Below, piece after piece: positions 44,579 to 57,433 of a DNA stretch of 64,000 nt. Numbering within the stretch: position 1 is the stretch's first letter; every line of letters begins with the position of its first letter. The notes below the pieces were generated by a model that made no database searches, was not told the origin of the DNA, and saw only the letters and a program-made list of their open reading frames with translations. This DNA comes from Panicum virgatum (taxonomy: Eukaryota; Streptophyta; Magnoliopsida; Poales; Poaceae). The stretch spans positions 47,849,795-47,913,794 of the forward strand of contig NC_053142.1 of NCBI RefSeq assembly GCF_016808335.1, read 5' to 3'. The position numbers and the translations under genes are program-made.

Positions 44579-46598
44579 CTAAGAAACCTTCCTGAAATCG
44601 TAAAATTTGCTGGCCTCGCTCATGAGACTGTCGCATGTTAATTTTAAACCCAAAGTGATTTTTGGGAGAATGCCGCATAATGCTTGCACATCTGGCATTG
44701 CTCTATGAGAGGGACCTTCGGAACTGACACCATAGTGTTCTCCCAGTGCTTTCAAATTTAATAGACCTATATTTCCTGCAAGAGAAAAGAAAAATCTGCT
44801 TAAATGCTTTATATACCATAAAAGGCAAACAAAACAAAAATATGTGATCAACATTCCACATGCACCGTTCAAATAATAGCACCAAATGCGATCAACTGAG
44901 TTGTACTGAATTCATACACAACATCACAACAGAAATACTTTCAATCTAATACTATGTGCAAATAGAAAGAGGTTATCTTTGAAAGACCCAAACTGTGCCC
45001 AAAATAGAACTGCTGGAATTGCTTAACAGGTGCTAGCAAATATTACATGGTCAAAGAAGCATGTTAAAGTGACCCACAACGTACCATCTGATTTTTTCAA
45101 TTTCCTTGCTAAACAAAGACTGTCAACAAACAGCCAATCTGCAGGAACTTGGGCTGAACAACGTTCAAACTCTTGCATAACAAAAGGGACATCGAATTTT
45201 TTTGCATTGTGAGCAACCCATAGAACTGGCTTGCCAGGAGCTTGGCGACTTTGAACATATGCTAGTAGTATTGGAAGTACATCGCTGAACCTAAGGTAAT
45301 CAAATCAAAAGAACATATATGGGTAAGCAAAATATTGAGTAAACTGTTAACGAACAGAAAACACATTTAATAAAACTTTCCTTACAAAGGCTTTAAACCT
45401 TCTTTTGAACAGAGAAACAGCAAATAACCTCTTATAATAAAAACCTTTACTAGCTTGGATCTTTGCCAAAAGGAAAAAAAATTGAATGATCAAACTTACT
45501 TTTTCACAGAACTAGCTACATATTATGGTCTGTGTTGACAGAATCATGTTTAGGAATGAAGAAATTGGGACTTGGGATTTCAGTGCACAAGACATGCTTC
45601 TGATGAGCTAGCTACACTTCACCAAACAAAAATATATCTAGGAAACTTACAGAAGATGAATGCTTTACACAAATCTACCAAATCTTTGCAACAAATCTAG
45701 ATCATGACACCATCATGAACACAATAGAGCTACCAAGAACACAAGCCACATAATAGTTAAACTTGCCTCCATGTGGTGACAACAATTTGCATGTTGTAAA
45801 TAACAAGATACATTTTCTTTAACAGGATGCAGTCAAGATACTGGGCAGTTATGCTATCCAGTAGAGGATTGACTTTACCTAATAAATAATAATGATGCTG
45901 AAAGAATAGTACAGCCTATAAACTAAACCACACCAAAACAACATACAAACATCCTTTTGAGATTTCACGATGACCTGAACGAGCTGTGTAGTTCAGAGAA
46001 TAACACCGGAATTGATGTTCACTAGTTATTTTACATTTATCTTCAGATATCAGCGTCTGTGCACACAGCGTTCTAAACTAATGTGAATTCATGTGACCAT
46101 GGGGGAGCAGGGGGGATCAAGAATAGCATAGATGTAGGGAAGAGCAACACACCTTGGGACATCAGGCCTGCAGACCAATTCAGTGGTAATCTTGTTGGCT
46201 TCTGCAGCATAGCTGGGAACATTCCGTCCAGGATTAATGAGAGTCTCAAATGTGCAATTCTTTCCTCCAGAAAGGTCGCGGAGTGCGAACTCAATGATTC
46301 TATGATCCGCATGGAGAAAACCAGTAGTCTCGATATCGAAGACGAGAATAGTTGCAGGTTGGTCATGTTCAGAAGTTTGTTGAAGCCACAGTGGCGAAAT
46401 TGCAGGAATACATGAATCTGAGTCAGTTTTGTGCCAACTAGCTGTCTCTGTAAGCTTTGTTGTGAAATGTCGCTTCTCATAGCTTCCAGGCTGAAGCAGT
46501 TTCTCATATGAAAATCCAGCATGTTGCTTGAGAAACCTAACTGGACAGCTGCTCCATATGTTGTTCCTCAGCAGATTGAAGCGAAGAACCAGAGACAT
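44579..46598 (-). CDS. DPD1: DPD1-like organellar DEDDh exonuclease
   Basis: Predicted exons (minus strand) are 46598-46153, 45290-45085 and 44775-44579, with GT/AG borders and matching phases, giving 282 residues. All five DEDDh residues are present: D88 and E90 in VFDIETTGF, D182 in VAHNAKKFD, and H241 and D246 in SHRAMPDV. The first 75 residues are rich in R, K and S with few acidic residues, like a plastid or mitochondrial targeting peptide. DPD1-type enzymes are magnesium-dependent exonucleases that degrade organelle DNA in pollen and ageing leaves. The phrase ALRDLSGG after motif I and the order of segments support DPD1 rather than other exonuclease families. An upstream in-frame ATG at 46631 is possible. 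The ATG at 46598 begins the more typical targeting sequence. Confidence 0.88.
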
Positions 46599-48480
46599 TT
46601 TGTGAGATGTGTACTTCGAATCAACACACAAAATGGTTATCCTTTTTGCTTAGGTGAACCACATCACACCTGTACCTGTATATGCAAGGATATCAATTCA
46701 TAGTTCCTAGTAAAATCATCATAGATATTAGAGTACGGAAAATGGTAACAGACTTGGATTAAAACTCAACATCTTTCAGATACCCTTCAGAACCCATAAT
46801 CCCCTCCTACGACCCTTCTCCTCGAAATACCACACCTTGGCCAAATTTATGCGGATCAACCCGCGAGCACCCCTTACAAAATCCTCGAAATTCCCTTTAC
46901 AGAATCCTCCAAATTCCTCAGGTGAAAAATGTCACAGTCACACCTATTTCCCCCAAATCACTCGTCTCTAGCTTCACTGACTCTTGTATGCAAACGCCCA
47001 ACCGAGTCCCCAATCCAATTCACTACGCGCGAACGCTGGAGCGCGCTCGAGGAGCATACGCATAGCACGAGAGGAAAGGGGATGCTAGTGGTGCGCGTAC
47101 GAATACGCGCACTAGTGCATCCACAGCCCAGCAGAGGAGAGGAGGCGGAGGCGCTTACCATCGCGGAGGCCGCGCCCCTTTCCACCGTAGTCGTCGCCGG
47201 CGGCGGCGGGGGAGGCGTCTGGTTGGGCGAGGGTTTACGGGGGAGGGGGTGGGGGAGTGGCGGCAACCGTACGCCGAGTGGCCGGGTTGGGAGACTGGGA
47301 GTGGGGATGTGCTACTGTAAAGTGGGGCCCACAGTTGCAATACGTGGTGCCTGTTCGATGACCCGCCGTCGTCGCGCAGGTGGGAGGCCTGAGACAAAAT
47401 GCAACCGCTCCGGTTCTTCAAAAAAAAAAAAAAAACAACAACCGCTCCTACTGAAGGCCAGATTTTCAAACCTGCTACCTGCAGATTAGATTTTGTAATC
47501 CACCTCAACTGCTTTAACAGTTCAGTTTTGTCGATGTTTTTACGGTTACTTAACATCTCCACACGACATGTGGCCTGTTCCGTAAAATTCCCAGGTTTGC
47601 CGTGCCTGAATTCCCGTCAGCTTCTCATTACAGAAGAGAGTAGTTTCAGGTTTTCAGTATGACAGGCGACCACAGTCCACAGAGAAGCCCTGCGTATTCT
47701 CCCAAAGTGAAAAAAAAACTACGTACTTGTACAAATGGCAATGCATTTCTGGTATTGTCCCGCCGTGACCTCGTCAGTTCTGACTCCTGAGCAAGCTGCA
47801 CATTTTTTTCTCGCACTCGTCTCGATTTCGTACGTGACGCGACCTCCACGATGCACGTGGCTGTGTATGCGCAAGGCTACTTGCTCACGTCCACTGCGGT
47901 GTCGTCGCACCTGCCGTCGGGGCGTGGGCTGATCCGTTCTCCCCAACAACGCACGCGCTCAGACTAGTTCCTCACTGGTTACTGCAAGCACTTGCTTAGC
48001 ACGGGCCTCGTTTGAAAGAAAAAGAAATGATAGCGGTTAAAGTAACTAATGGCATCATCTAATCTGACACCTGACAGTCTCCATTTTTTTTTTTGAAAAA
48101 GGGACAGTCTCCAATTTGAGATGTGAACGGAATACTTGGTAGAATCTTTGCAGGACATCAGGATTCAGGCATCGTTGTACCGTAGCTATGTCCTGCTTGA
48201 GCTGTCGAGATAAGTGACAGTCCACAAAGTTCAATGGAGAATCTTATCTCTGCATTATAGCTTTAATTCTTGTAGCTGTAGATAAAACGGTACTGTTTTT
48301 ATCGATGTCTCTGTTGTTTCCAAAATCTCTTGGAAGTCTCCGAACACAGCAACGGGGTTTGCCACGCTTAATGGACATGAAGAGTGGACGAAACAGCAAT
48401 GCCGATCCAGACAGGCTGCTGCCACGCGGCCACAGTGACCAAATTCCTAATGTGAACTCAGATGCAGCGAAGCCATGAAG
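46599..48480. other. upstream region of the exonuclease gene and spacer
   Basis: The GC-rich block 47000-47300 is a likely first non-coding exon and promoter of the minus-strand exonuclease gene. From 47400 to 48480 I see only spacer with homopolymer runs (A near 47419, A near 47709, T near 48083). No gene is supported. Confidence 0.4.
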
Positions 48481-48598
48481 CACGTCTGCACGGCGTGCTG
48501 TGTTTATGGTGTAACCCACCGAAACCTGGATCCATGAAGGTGAATATAGATGGATCGCACGCTACCCAAACTGGAGAGACTAGAGCTGGTGCCATTAT
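48481..48598 (+). pseudogene. RNase H-like domain fragment, left part
   Basis: The frame reads WCNPPKPGSMKVNIDGSHA and then TGETRAGAII. This is the start of the plant RNase H-like (RVT_3) domain found in LINE polyproteins and related host genes. It is cut by the Ty3/gypsy element at 48599 and resumes at 60145. Confidence 0.7.
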
Positions 48599-49124
48599 TG
48601 TAACACCTGCCTCGCGGACAGTCCGCTCTGGGGCGGCGGACGGTCCGCCCAGGCGACGTCCAGATATTTATCTGGATGGATGTGGGACCCGCCTGTCATT
48701 CCTCCTCCTTCTCCTCACTTCGACCAGTGACGAGCGGAGCTCGTCCGCTCGCCCCGTCGTCGCCCTCATTCCGTCGATCTCCCTCCTCCGGCCACCACAC
48801 CTCGATTCCTTGTGCGAGCATCGTCCCCAGCATCTCCTCCACCTTCCCCAACCCCCAGCCCGGCTTCTCCCGGCCGGAATCGCCCCAACCGCCGCCGGTC
48901 ACCATTGGAGCCCGCTTGAAGCTTGCTCCACCGTCGATCCGCTTCTCCGGTCATCTTCCGCCCGAACCGACAGCGGGAATGGATTCGTGGTGAGCTCCTT
49001 GTGCTCCCCGGCCTTTTTCCCCTTCCGTTGTGCGCCGCCGGCGCCGGTGAACGGCCGCCGCCGCGCTTGCTGCCGCCTGTTGTGCGGTGTCCAGGGATAT
49101 GAGTCGCGGATGGTCTGCCTAGGT

Positions 49125-49625
49125 GGGCGCGGACAGTCCGCCGGTCAGGTTAGCAGTTGTCCAGAGACGATGATGTCTCTGGTGGTTTCGCAAATTGTAC
49201 AGCGGACGGTCCGCTATTGGAGAGCGGACAGTCCGCCGTAGGGATCGAAGTTTGTCCAGAGACGAAATTGTCTGGTGGGGTTCGCAGGGGTGAACTGCGG
49301 ACGGTCCATCAAGGAGGGCCGGACAGTCCGCCGTAGAGTCTAGGATTTTGTCCAGAGACATTGTCGTCTCTGGTGAATTGGCAGAATGAACTGCGGACGG
49401 TCTGCCAAGGGGGGCCGGACGGTCCGCAGTAGAGTTTAAGATCTTCCCAGAGGCGTCGTTGTCTCTGGAGGTTTGGCGTGGGTGTATTGTGGACAGTCTG
49501 CTAAGGGTGAGCGGATAGTCCGCCAGCTAGTATAGAAATTGTCCAGTGAGGTAGTTGGGTCTGGTGGGTGTGCAGAGTTGAACCGCGGACGGTCCGCCAC
49601 TTCGGTGCGGACAGTCCGCAAGGCA
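49125..49625. repeat. palindrome cluster in the 5' LTR
   Basis: Pairs of GCGGAC(G/A)GTCCGCC, or decayed forms, separated by 10-15 bases alternate with GTCCAGAGAC..GTCTCTGG hairpins. About seven pairs lie at spacings of 60-100 bases. The same arrangement is at 57940-58455 in the 3' LTR. Confidence 0.85.
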
Positions 49626-50807
49626 TTTCAGTTTGATGTGTAGTAGTTGCATCATTGAGCTGCACTTAATTATTTCATATGCATTCGTATAGCATCCGCC
49701 GTTGAGGACGCCGTGTTTGAGGTGATTGCGGCACCGCAGGAGCAGCCGGATCAAGCACAGGAGGAGAGGCGTGAGAACCTAGCCCAAGGCCCGTCTGATC
49801 CTAGTTCTGAGCAACAGCCACAAGGCAAGCCCCGGTGCATATCCTATTATGTTAAATTATGACACCTATATACGTAACTATTACTTGTGCATTAGGTTTA
49901 GGAATTGTTTGGAACCCTAGTTGCATGATCCCTAGGATTCCCGTAGTTATACTAGTATGTATAGGACAATAGAAGTGCTATGCTTAATGGGTTTCCGGTA
50001 GAAGACGAGTGATCTCTTGCACTCGCGAGATATAGGATGTTTAGAAGACGAGTAATTTCTAGATTACTCGCGAGAGATGAGATATAATTATATTCCAGTA
50101 CATGAGATGTTGAATTCGATATGGAATAAATGGAGAATTGAGACCGGACGGGGGGAGGGGGGAGATGAGGATGTTTAGGTATGGCAGCAGGACAGGGTTC
50201 CTGGTTGTCTTAGCCCCGTCTGTGTCGATTAAGGACCGGTCGTTATAGCAGTGCTGATCGAGGATTGAATTGTACTAACCGCATGCCGGGAGTAGGTGGT
50301 AGTCGAAACCGGTAAGCTTAGTACTGCCTTGCTTCGAAAGTGCAGGACTCCATCTCACCTTTTGTGGTAGTCGAGTAGTCGCAGAGAATTGGGGATGCAT
50401 GTATTACTTTTGGTGGTCTCATGTTGAGCTCAGCTGACCATATGATGGTGGGGCGGTCCTGTAGTTCGAGGCGGGGAGGGGAAGGGTTGGTGCGTGTGGT
50501 CCGACGGGGCTTATACGTGTCGTGTTGGTTAGGTCCACCTTGCAAGGTTAAATCGGATTGATTCGCCGTGTCTCGCGGATATGAGGGCCTTGATTTCTTT
50601 GTCGCCTCGTAGTAATGAATTAGAAATATTGGTGCTAAATGATGGTACTATTTTGAATCATATTTGTAATGCTTCAACTTGATTGCTTTAGAGATGCCAA
50701 CATTAGATGAGAGTCTTTCTATATAGAACATGTGGCTAAAACATTAAAAGTAAGGATCCAACTATAGATGCTTTTCTGCAAAATAACTCACTTGCCAGAA
50801 AGCCGTG

Positions 50808-51670
50808 TGTGACACCCCGGCCCAGGGCTTAATAGGATTAATAGGATACTCATACCAACAAGTTGCAACTTCTTTTCCGGAAGCCGGTCTCCAAAGAACT
50901 CCGAGGTTAAGCGTGCTTGGCCCGGAGCAATTTGGGGATGGGTGACCGACCGGGAAGTTCTCTTCCCGGGTGCGCACGAGTGAGGACAAAGTGCGCAGAA
51001 AAGACTGGTGTTGGTCTGTGAGGACAGCCTATGTCCTAGAAAGCAGTCAGATGTAAGCGGGCCCGGCCTCGGGGAGGCGGGACGTTACAGAATGGTATGA
51101 CTCTCGCGGTTTCACGGGCACGTACGGGCATAAGTGCGGAGTCATGAGCACGGGCGCGTGGGGTGCAGATGCCACCGGCATGGGCACGGGCGCGTGGCGG
51201 GTCAGTGCGCGGGCATCTGGGATGCGCCGTTGGCACTGGACGCACGGACGTGGCACAGGGACCGTTGGCACTGGACGCACGGACGTGGCACATGGGCTGC
51301 TGGCACTGGACGTACGGGACGTGGCCAAGAGAGGACGTTCCTAGCTTGGGATTGACCGACGAGGACGTCGGTCTCTTAAGGGGGTGAGCATGTGACACCC
51401 CGGCCCAGGGCTTAATAGGATTAATAGGATACTCATACCAACAAGTTGCAACTTCTTTTTCGGAAGCCGGTCTCCAAAGAACTCTGAGGTTAAGCGTGCT
51501 TGGCCCGAAGCAATTTGGGGATGGGTGACCGACCGGGAAGTTCTTCCCGGGTGCGCACGAGTGAGGACAAAGTGCGCAGAAAAGACTGGTGTTGGTCTGT
51601 GAGAACAATCTATGTCCTAGAAAGCAGCCAGATGTAAGCGGGCCCGGCCTCGGGGAGGCGGGACGTTACA
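50808..51670 (+). mobile_element. Cassandra retrotransposon (TRIM with 5S rRNA-like LTRs)
   Basis: The 863-bp insertion has two nearly identical terminal repeats, 50808-51089 and 51391-51670. Each starts TGTGACACCCCGG and ends GGGACGTTACA. The 5-bp repeat CCGTG flanks it (50803-50807 and 51671-51675), and the 3' LTR of the host element lacks it. Each repeat contains AGAACTC.GAGGTTAAGCG, then GTGCTTGG and GGGGATGGGTGACC, which are 5S rRNA sequence including the internal Pol III promoter boxes. The 301-bp interior has no coding capacity and ends in a purine tract AAGGGGGTGAG. These features define Cassandra elements. Confidence 0.93.
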
Positions 51671-52187
51671 CCGTGCATGTCTAGATAGGGGCTATGTATA
51701 CCCATGGTCGGGTAAGTCTTGCTGAGTATTAGTATACTCAGGGTTTGTTGCCACAATTATTTCAGGACACCCGGATGTCGACTTCTGTCCCTGATGCGTT
51801 AAGTTCATCCGTCGTGATACAGAGGGATTGGAGGTTGTGGAGCCCGACGCTTAGTTAGGGATCTCCTCGGGTACTCTTTGGTAGTTGTAGATCCTTTTCT
51901 CTATTCGGACCTTATTTTCGGTATTGTAAAGTTTATAGGTTATGTATGTATTCAAACTTGGTTTGTAAAACTCAAGGTCGAGTCTTATGTATATTGTTGT
52001 ATTTTTGAATGTATGTCGTGTTTGTACCATCTGCGCCCACCTTCGCGTGGGACTACCGGTGTTGTTTCGATCGGGACGTGGGTTGAGAAAGGATCGCCAA
52101 ATTAAGCCGTTAAGCTAATGCACCCGATGTGTTCAAATGACGGCCATTACGCTTAATTAGAGTTTTAATTTGGCGGTTCTGTCACAG

Positions 52188-52200
52188 CTGGTATCAGAGC
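52188..52200 (+). other. primer-binding site of the Ty3/gypsy element
   Basis: CTGGTATCAGAGC lies one base after the 5' LTR. It is complementary to the 3' end of initiator methionine tRNA, the usual primer of plant Ty3/gypsy elements. Confidence 0.9.
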
Positions 52201-52865
52201 CGAATCGCACCGAGGGTAGTACAAGCATGACTAATTTCAAGTTTTTCCAAAAAATATAAAAATGATTTTTTGCGTAGAGCGAGCATGCATCATATTTATG
52301 TAGTGTTTTTGGGATTTTTTCCTAGGAATTGATAGAGGTGTGAGTTTATGGCCCTAAGGACTTTTGTAGACGAAGTTCGGGTCGTAAGATTTCATAGACT
52401 TGCCGTGAAGCGTTACAGAAGTGTAGTCGGCCGGGCCGAAGACAATGTCTGGTAGTTCAAAACATGTCTAGCGGACAGTCCGGTCATGACACGCGGACGG
52501 TCCGCAGGCCATTAAGGAAAAACCTCACAGAACCATCTGAAAACTGAGTTGGGTTGACATTTTGTAAAGCGAACGGTCCGCAGAAGCTCAGCGGACGGTC
52601 TGATTAGTTGGATTCTTGTAGAGCGGGCGGTCCGCCCTGGTATACCGGATGGTCCACCATTCATTTTTCGGCTGGACCAGGGCAGATCGGTCAGACCGAC
52701 GGGTTGAGCCGATCGAACCGCCTGCCCCCGCCTGCAAGCATTACACTGAATTGTTTTTAAAGCTATACATTCTGCAATGTGTCATGTATTGAAAGATTAG
52801 TTACTATCAGGATTGTTTTAATTAACCCGAATGATGGAACTAATCTTGTCATGGTTAAATGCAGA

Positions 52866-55800
52866 ATGGCAGCACCCCTGAACCCTCCTGATTTGGCCCA
52901 GACCATTGCGGTCATGCTCACCGAACGCGACGAGCAGACGGCACTCCTCCGGGTGATTGTTGAGCAAGGCAGAGCGCAGCGGCATGAGCATCACCACCAT
53001 CCAGCTGTCCCTGGGTATGAGCAGTTTCTGAACACCCAGCCACCGCTCTTCCATAAGGCGGATGAGCCACTGGAAGCAGATAGCTGGCTCCGAACCATCG
53101 AGTCTAAGTTCACCCTGCACCCATATAATGATGGGAACAAGGTAGGATTTGCAGCCCAGCAACTCAGGGGTCCCGCACGCACTTAGTGGGACAATCACAT
53201 GGCCATGTTCCCCGAGGGCCCTCGGTTCACCTGGGCCCAGTTTAAGGAAGCATTCAGGGCGCATCACGTTCCAGCGGGAGTGATCATGAGGAAGCTCACG
53301 GAGTTCTTGGCCCTAAAGCAGGGCAACAATAGTGTGATGCAATATGCCTAGAATTTCAACACACTCTCACAGTACGCTGGGTACCACGTGGACACTGATG
53401 AGAAGAAGCAGGCGTGTTTCAGGCAGGGGCTTAGCAGTAAGCTCCAGGATCGCCTGTCGATGTTCAAGTTCACTACTTTCAGCGAGCTAGTCAATGGGGC
53501 TATCGTGCAGGAGGATGCCCATCTAGCTCATAAAGCAGAAAATAAAAGAAAGGCACCGGCAGCGGGATCCACTAGTAGCAACCCATAGAGGTTCCACCTC
53601 GTGCAGTCTAGGCCACAGCGAGCCCCCTTCCAGCATCAGTCTGTGTACAGGCCACCACAACAGCAGTGGGGATATTGGCCACCTCAGCCACCACAGCTGC
53701 AGGGGGTAGTCAGGCCTCCTGTTTCTCAGCAGAGCGAGTAAAAGGTCTGGGTGCAGCAGCCGAGGGTACGCCCCAATTTGTTTTCATGTTACAACTGTGG
53801 GCAGCCGGGGCACTTTGCACGGAACTGCCCGATGCCACTAAAGCAGGGCCAGCAGTCCGGTCAGCAGAGCCAGAAGCAGAATGTGTCTCATTTCAAGTTG
53901 GGACAAGTGCACTACACCACCCTCGAGGGTATTCCTGAGGGAGCTCCAGTGATGGCGGGTACGTTTTCTGTAAACGATCGTCCCGTCACCATATTGTTTG
54001 ACTCTGGGGCATCTCATACATTCATTAGCAAGGAGTGTGACATTAGGCTGGGATTGAAAATAGAAAACATGCCAAATCCATACAATATTCATTCGCCCGG
54101 GGGCCAATTATTTACCAACCAAATTGTCAGGCGAGTGCCTCTCCAGTTATAAGGAAAAGGATTTATAGCACATCTTATAGTACTCCCAACTCAAAGAGTG
54201 GATATTATACTTGGCATGAACTGGATGAAGGAACAAAGAGTCCTTTTAGACACTTATGCACATTCTGTGCACATAAAACCATCTGACCATGGGCCTATGA
54301 CCTTATCCTTAAAGAACCTTGAGTCAACCACTTCCGCTGTAAATCACACTGAGGGTGAGGTTTTGGCTGACATACCAGTGGTGTGTGAGTACCCGTACAT
54401 TTTTCCGGAGGATTTACCCGGGATACCACCGGATCGTAACGTGGAATTTGCCATTGAATTGCAACCGGGAATGGCACCGATCTCCAGAAGACCTTATCGT
54501 ATGCCACCAAATGAACTAGCCGAGTTAAAGAAGCAGCTGCAGGAATTACTTGATAAGGGGTACATCCGTCCTAGCACTTCGCCTTGGGGCTGTCCTGCAC
54601 TCTTTGTTAAAAAGAAAGATCAAAGCCTCAAGTTGTGTGTGGACTATAGACTTTTGAATGCCGTCACAATCAAGAATAAATACCCACTTCCCCGGATTGA
54701 CATTCTATTTGATAAGCTATTCGAGGCCAAAATATTTTCAAAAATTGACCTCCGCTCTGGTTATTATCAGATAAAGATTAGAGCTGAGGATATTCCCAAG
54801 ACGGCCTTCTCCACCAGATACGGGCTTTTTGAATATCTAGTCATGTCTTTCGGGCTAACAAATGCCCCTACTCATTTCATGTATCTCATGAACTCAGTGT
54901 TTATGCCTGAGCTCGATAAGTTTGTCGTAGTTTTCATCGACGACATTCTTATATTTTCTAAGAATGAAGAAGAGCATGCAGAGCATCTCTGCATTGTGCT
55001 TCAGCGCCTGCGTGAACACAAGCTGTATGCCAAATTCAGCAAATGTGATTTTTGGCTCAAGGAAGTCCAGTTCTTGGGCCACATCATCTCAGACAAAGGG
55101 ATTTCTGTTGATCCTAGCAAGATTCAGGATGTCCTGAATTGGCAGGCTCCTACCTCTGTTCCCGAGATTCGAAGTTTTCTTGGGCTAGCAGGATATTATC
55201 GCCGGTTTGTACCGGACTTCTCCAAAATTGCTAGGCCCATGACAGAATTGCTTAAGAAAGGGGTGAAATTTGTTTGGGATAACCAGTGTGATCAGGCTTT
55301 CCATACTTTGAGAAAGCTTTTAACGTCGGCCGCTGTTCTGGCTCAGCCAGATATCACTCGACCCTTCAATGTTTATTGTAATGCATCAGGTATGAGTCTT
55401 GGCCGCATTCTCATTTCTGCCTTTGGCTTAGCCAGGTATTACTCTGGCCTTGATGTTTGTGTGTAATGCGTTAGGTACGGGCCTCGGTTACGTCCTTATG
55501 CAAGATCAGCGGGTGATTGCTTATGCTTCTAGAGCACTTAGGCGACACGAAGAGAATTATGCCACTCATGATTTGGAATTAGCAGCAGTGGTACATGCAC
55601 TAAATATCTGGCGCCATTATCTTCTGGGTAATCCTGTGCGTATATACTCCGACCACAAGAGCATCAAGTATATCTTTACTCATATTGAGCTGAACTTGCG
55701 CCAGAGACGGTGGTTGGAATTGATTAAGGATTATGATCTGAAAATTCATTATCACCCGGGTAAGGCCAATATTGTGGCAGATGCATTGAGCAGAAAGGCA

Positions 55801-57399
55801 AGTTGCAACTGCATCTCAGCAACACCTATGCATGCAACTCTATGCCAAGAGATGGAGAAGTTGAATCTGACTATAGTAGCTGAGGGCACACTTACCAATA
55901 TTACCCTCACTCCAACACTGTGGGATCAAATTATTGCTGCTCAAAGAAATAATATTGGCATGGAAAAGATTAGGCAAAGGCTCAGGGAAAGTGACCCTCG
56001 TGTGGCATGTTTTCAGCTTGATGGTGATGGTGTGTTATGGTTTAAGAACCGGCTGGTAGTACCTATGGATTTGGAACTTCGGAAGTAGATTTTTGATGAG
56101 GCTCATCTCTCTAGGTACTCAATTCACCTGGGCGGTAATAAAATGTACCAAGATCTGAAACAGCGATTTTGGTGGACAAGGATGAAGCGGGAATTCGCGA
56201 AATATGTGTCCGAGTGTGACACCTGTCGGAGGGTTAAGGCGAGCCACTTGAGACCAGCCGGCCCTTTGCGGCCCCTGAGTATTCCCTCTTGGAAGTGGGA
56301 GGACATCAGTATGGATTTCATTGTCGGCTTACCCAAAACCTCCAAGGGGCATGATTCGATATGGGTTATTGTGGATCGTCTCACCAAGACCGCGCATTTT
56401 CTGCCGGTAAAGACCACACATACAGCAAAGCAATATGCCCAGTTATATCTGGATCGTATTGTGAGTCTGCATGGAATTCCAAAGACAATCATTTCAGACC
56501 GGGGTGCTCAGTTCATTGCCCGGTTCTGGGAGCATTTTCACATTGCCCTCGGCACTCAGCTCCTCCGCAGTTCGGCTTATCATCCCCAGACCGACGGCCA
56601 GACAGAAAGGATAAATCAAATATTGGAGGACATGCTTAGAGCATATGTGCTCACCTATAATCAAAAATGGGATGAGTGCTTGCCATTGGCCGAGTTTGCT
56701 TATAACAATAGTTATCAAGAAAGCATCAAAATGGCTCCATTTGAGGCCTTATATGGACGAAAATGCAGAACACCATTGAATTGGTCAGAAGCTAGGGAGA
56801 GAACTTTCTTTGGGCCCGATATGGTAAATGAAGCAGAAGAGCAGGTTTGGGTTATTCAGGAAAGTTTGAAGATTGCCCAATCCCGACAAAAGAGTTACGC
56901 AGACAAGAAGCGTCAATCTATCCTGTTTCAAGTGGGGGATCATGTCTATCTGCGGGTATCTCCAATGAAAGGGGTTCAACGATTCGGTGTGAAGGGAAAG
57001 CTCGCACCTCGCTATGTTGGGCCTTTTCTTTTTAGTGAGCAGTGTGGACCAGTGGCATACCGCCTAGAGCTTCCTGCTCACTTATCCGGGGTTCATAATA
57101 TTTTCCATGTCTCTCAGCTTCGGAAATGCCTCCGTGTTCCAGAAAAGGTGATTGACATAGAAAAATTGCAACTGGAGCCCGATCTTGTCTATCCGGAGTA
57201 TCCAATTAAAATTGTTGACCACAAGACCAGGGTCACTCGGAATCAAACCAGTGATTTCTATAAAGTGCAATGGAGCAATCACTCCGAGCGGGAAGTTACT
57301 AGGGAGACGGAGGAATTTGTTCGGACTAAATGTCCGGAATTGCTACAAATCTATCGAGGTACACACCAATTTCTAACTCTCCCTTTAACCATTCATTAA
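52866..57399 (+). pseudogene. decayed gag-pol of the Ty3/gypsy element
   Basis: Domain order is gag (52866-53735), zinc knuckle CYNCGQPGHFARNC (53787-53828), protease FDSGASHTF (about 53997), reverse transcriptase with FIDDILIF (about 54940), RNase H (about 55330-55790), integrase (about 56100-57000) and a chromodomain-like end (about 57190-57345). In-frame stops lie at 53184 (TAG), 53349 (TAG), 53586 (TAG), 53739 (TAA), 54150 (TAA) and 56086 (TAG). A short duplication with a frame change near 55371-55475 breaks RNase H. The other frames are open, so decay is by a handful of point changes. It cannot make a full polyprotein. Confidence 0.92.
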
Positions 57400-57414
57400 A
57401 CCTCGGGATGAGAT

Positions 57415-57433
57415 TTCTTTTAGGGGGTAGGAT
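57415..57433 (+). other. polypurine tract of the Ty3/gypsy element
   Basis: The run TTTTAGGGGGTAGGAT directly precedes the 3' LTR at 57434. It is the expected start point of plus-strand synthesis. Confidence 0.75.

Larger units (their letters stand above)
48599..52186 (+). repeat. 5' LTR of the Ty3/gypsy element (with nested Cassandra)
   Basis: 3588 bp in all. Removing the Cassandra element and its target repeat leaves about 2720 bp, matching the 3' LTR. Many scattered substitutions separate it from the 3' copy, so the insertion is not recent. Confidence 0.92.

Noticed and set aside
46958..47266. A 102-codon minus-strand frame upstream of the exonuclease gene
   Set aside because: Proline- and serine-rich translation of GC-rich leader or promoter sequence, with no splice connection to the coding exons.
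48676..48993. A 105-codon frame near the start of the gypsy 5' LTR
   Set aside because: The equivalent frame in the 3' LTR starts differently, and the reading lacks protein character. It is treated as LTR leader sequence.
49125..49625. Regularly spaced palindromes that resemble a CRISPR array
   Set aside because: Spacing is irregular, motifs alternate between two kinds, and all copies lie in LTRs of a plant retroelement.
50850..50980. 5S rRNA gene
   Set aside because: The 5S-like sequence is diverged, occurs twice and lies inside LTRs with TG..CA ends and a target repeat. It belongs to a Cassandra element and is not a functional rRNA gene.
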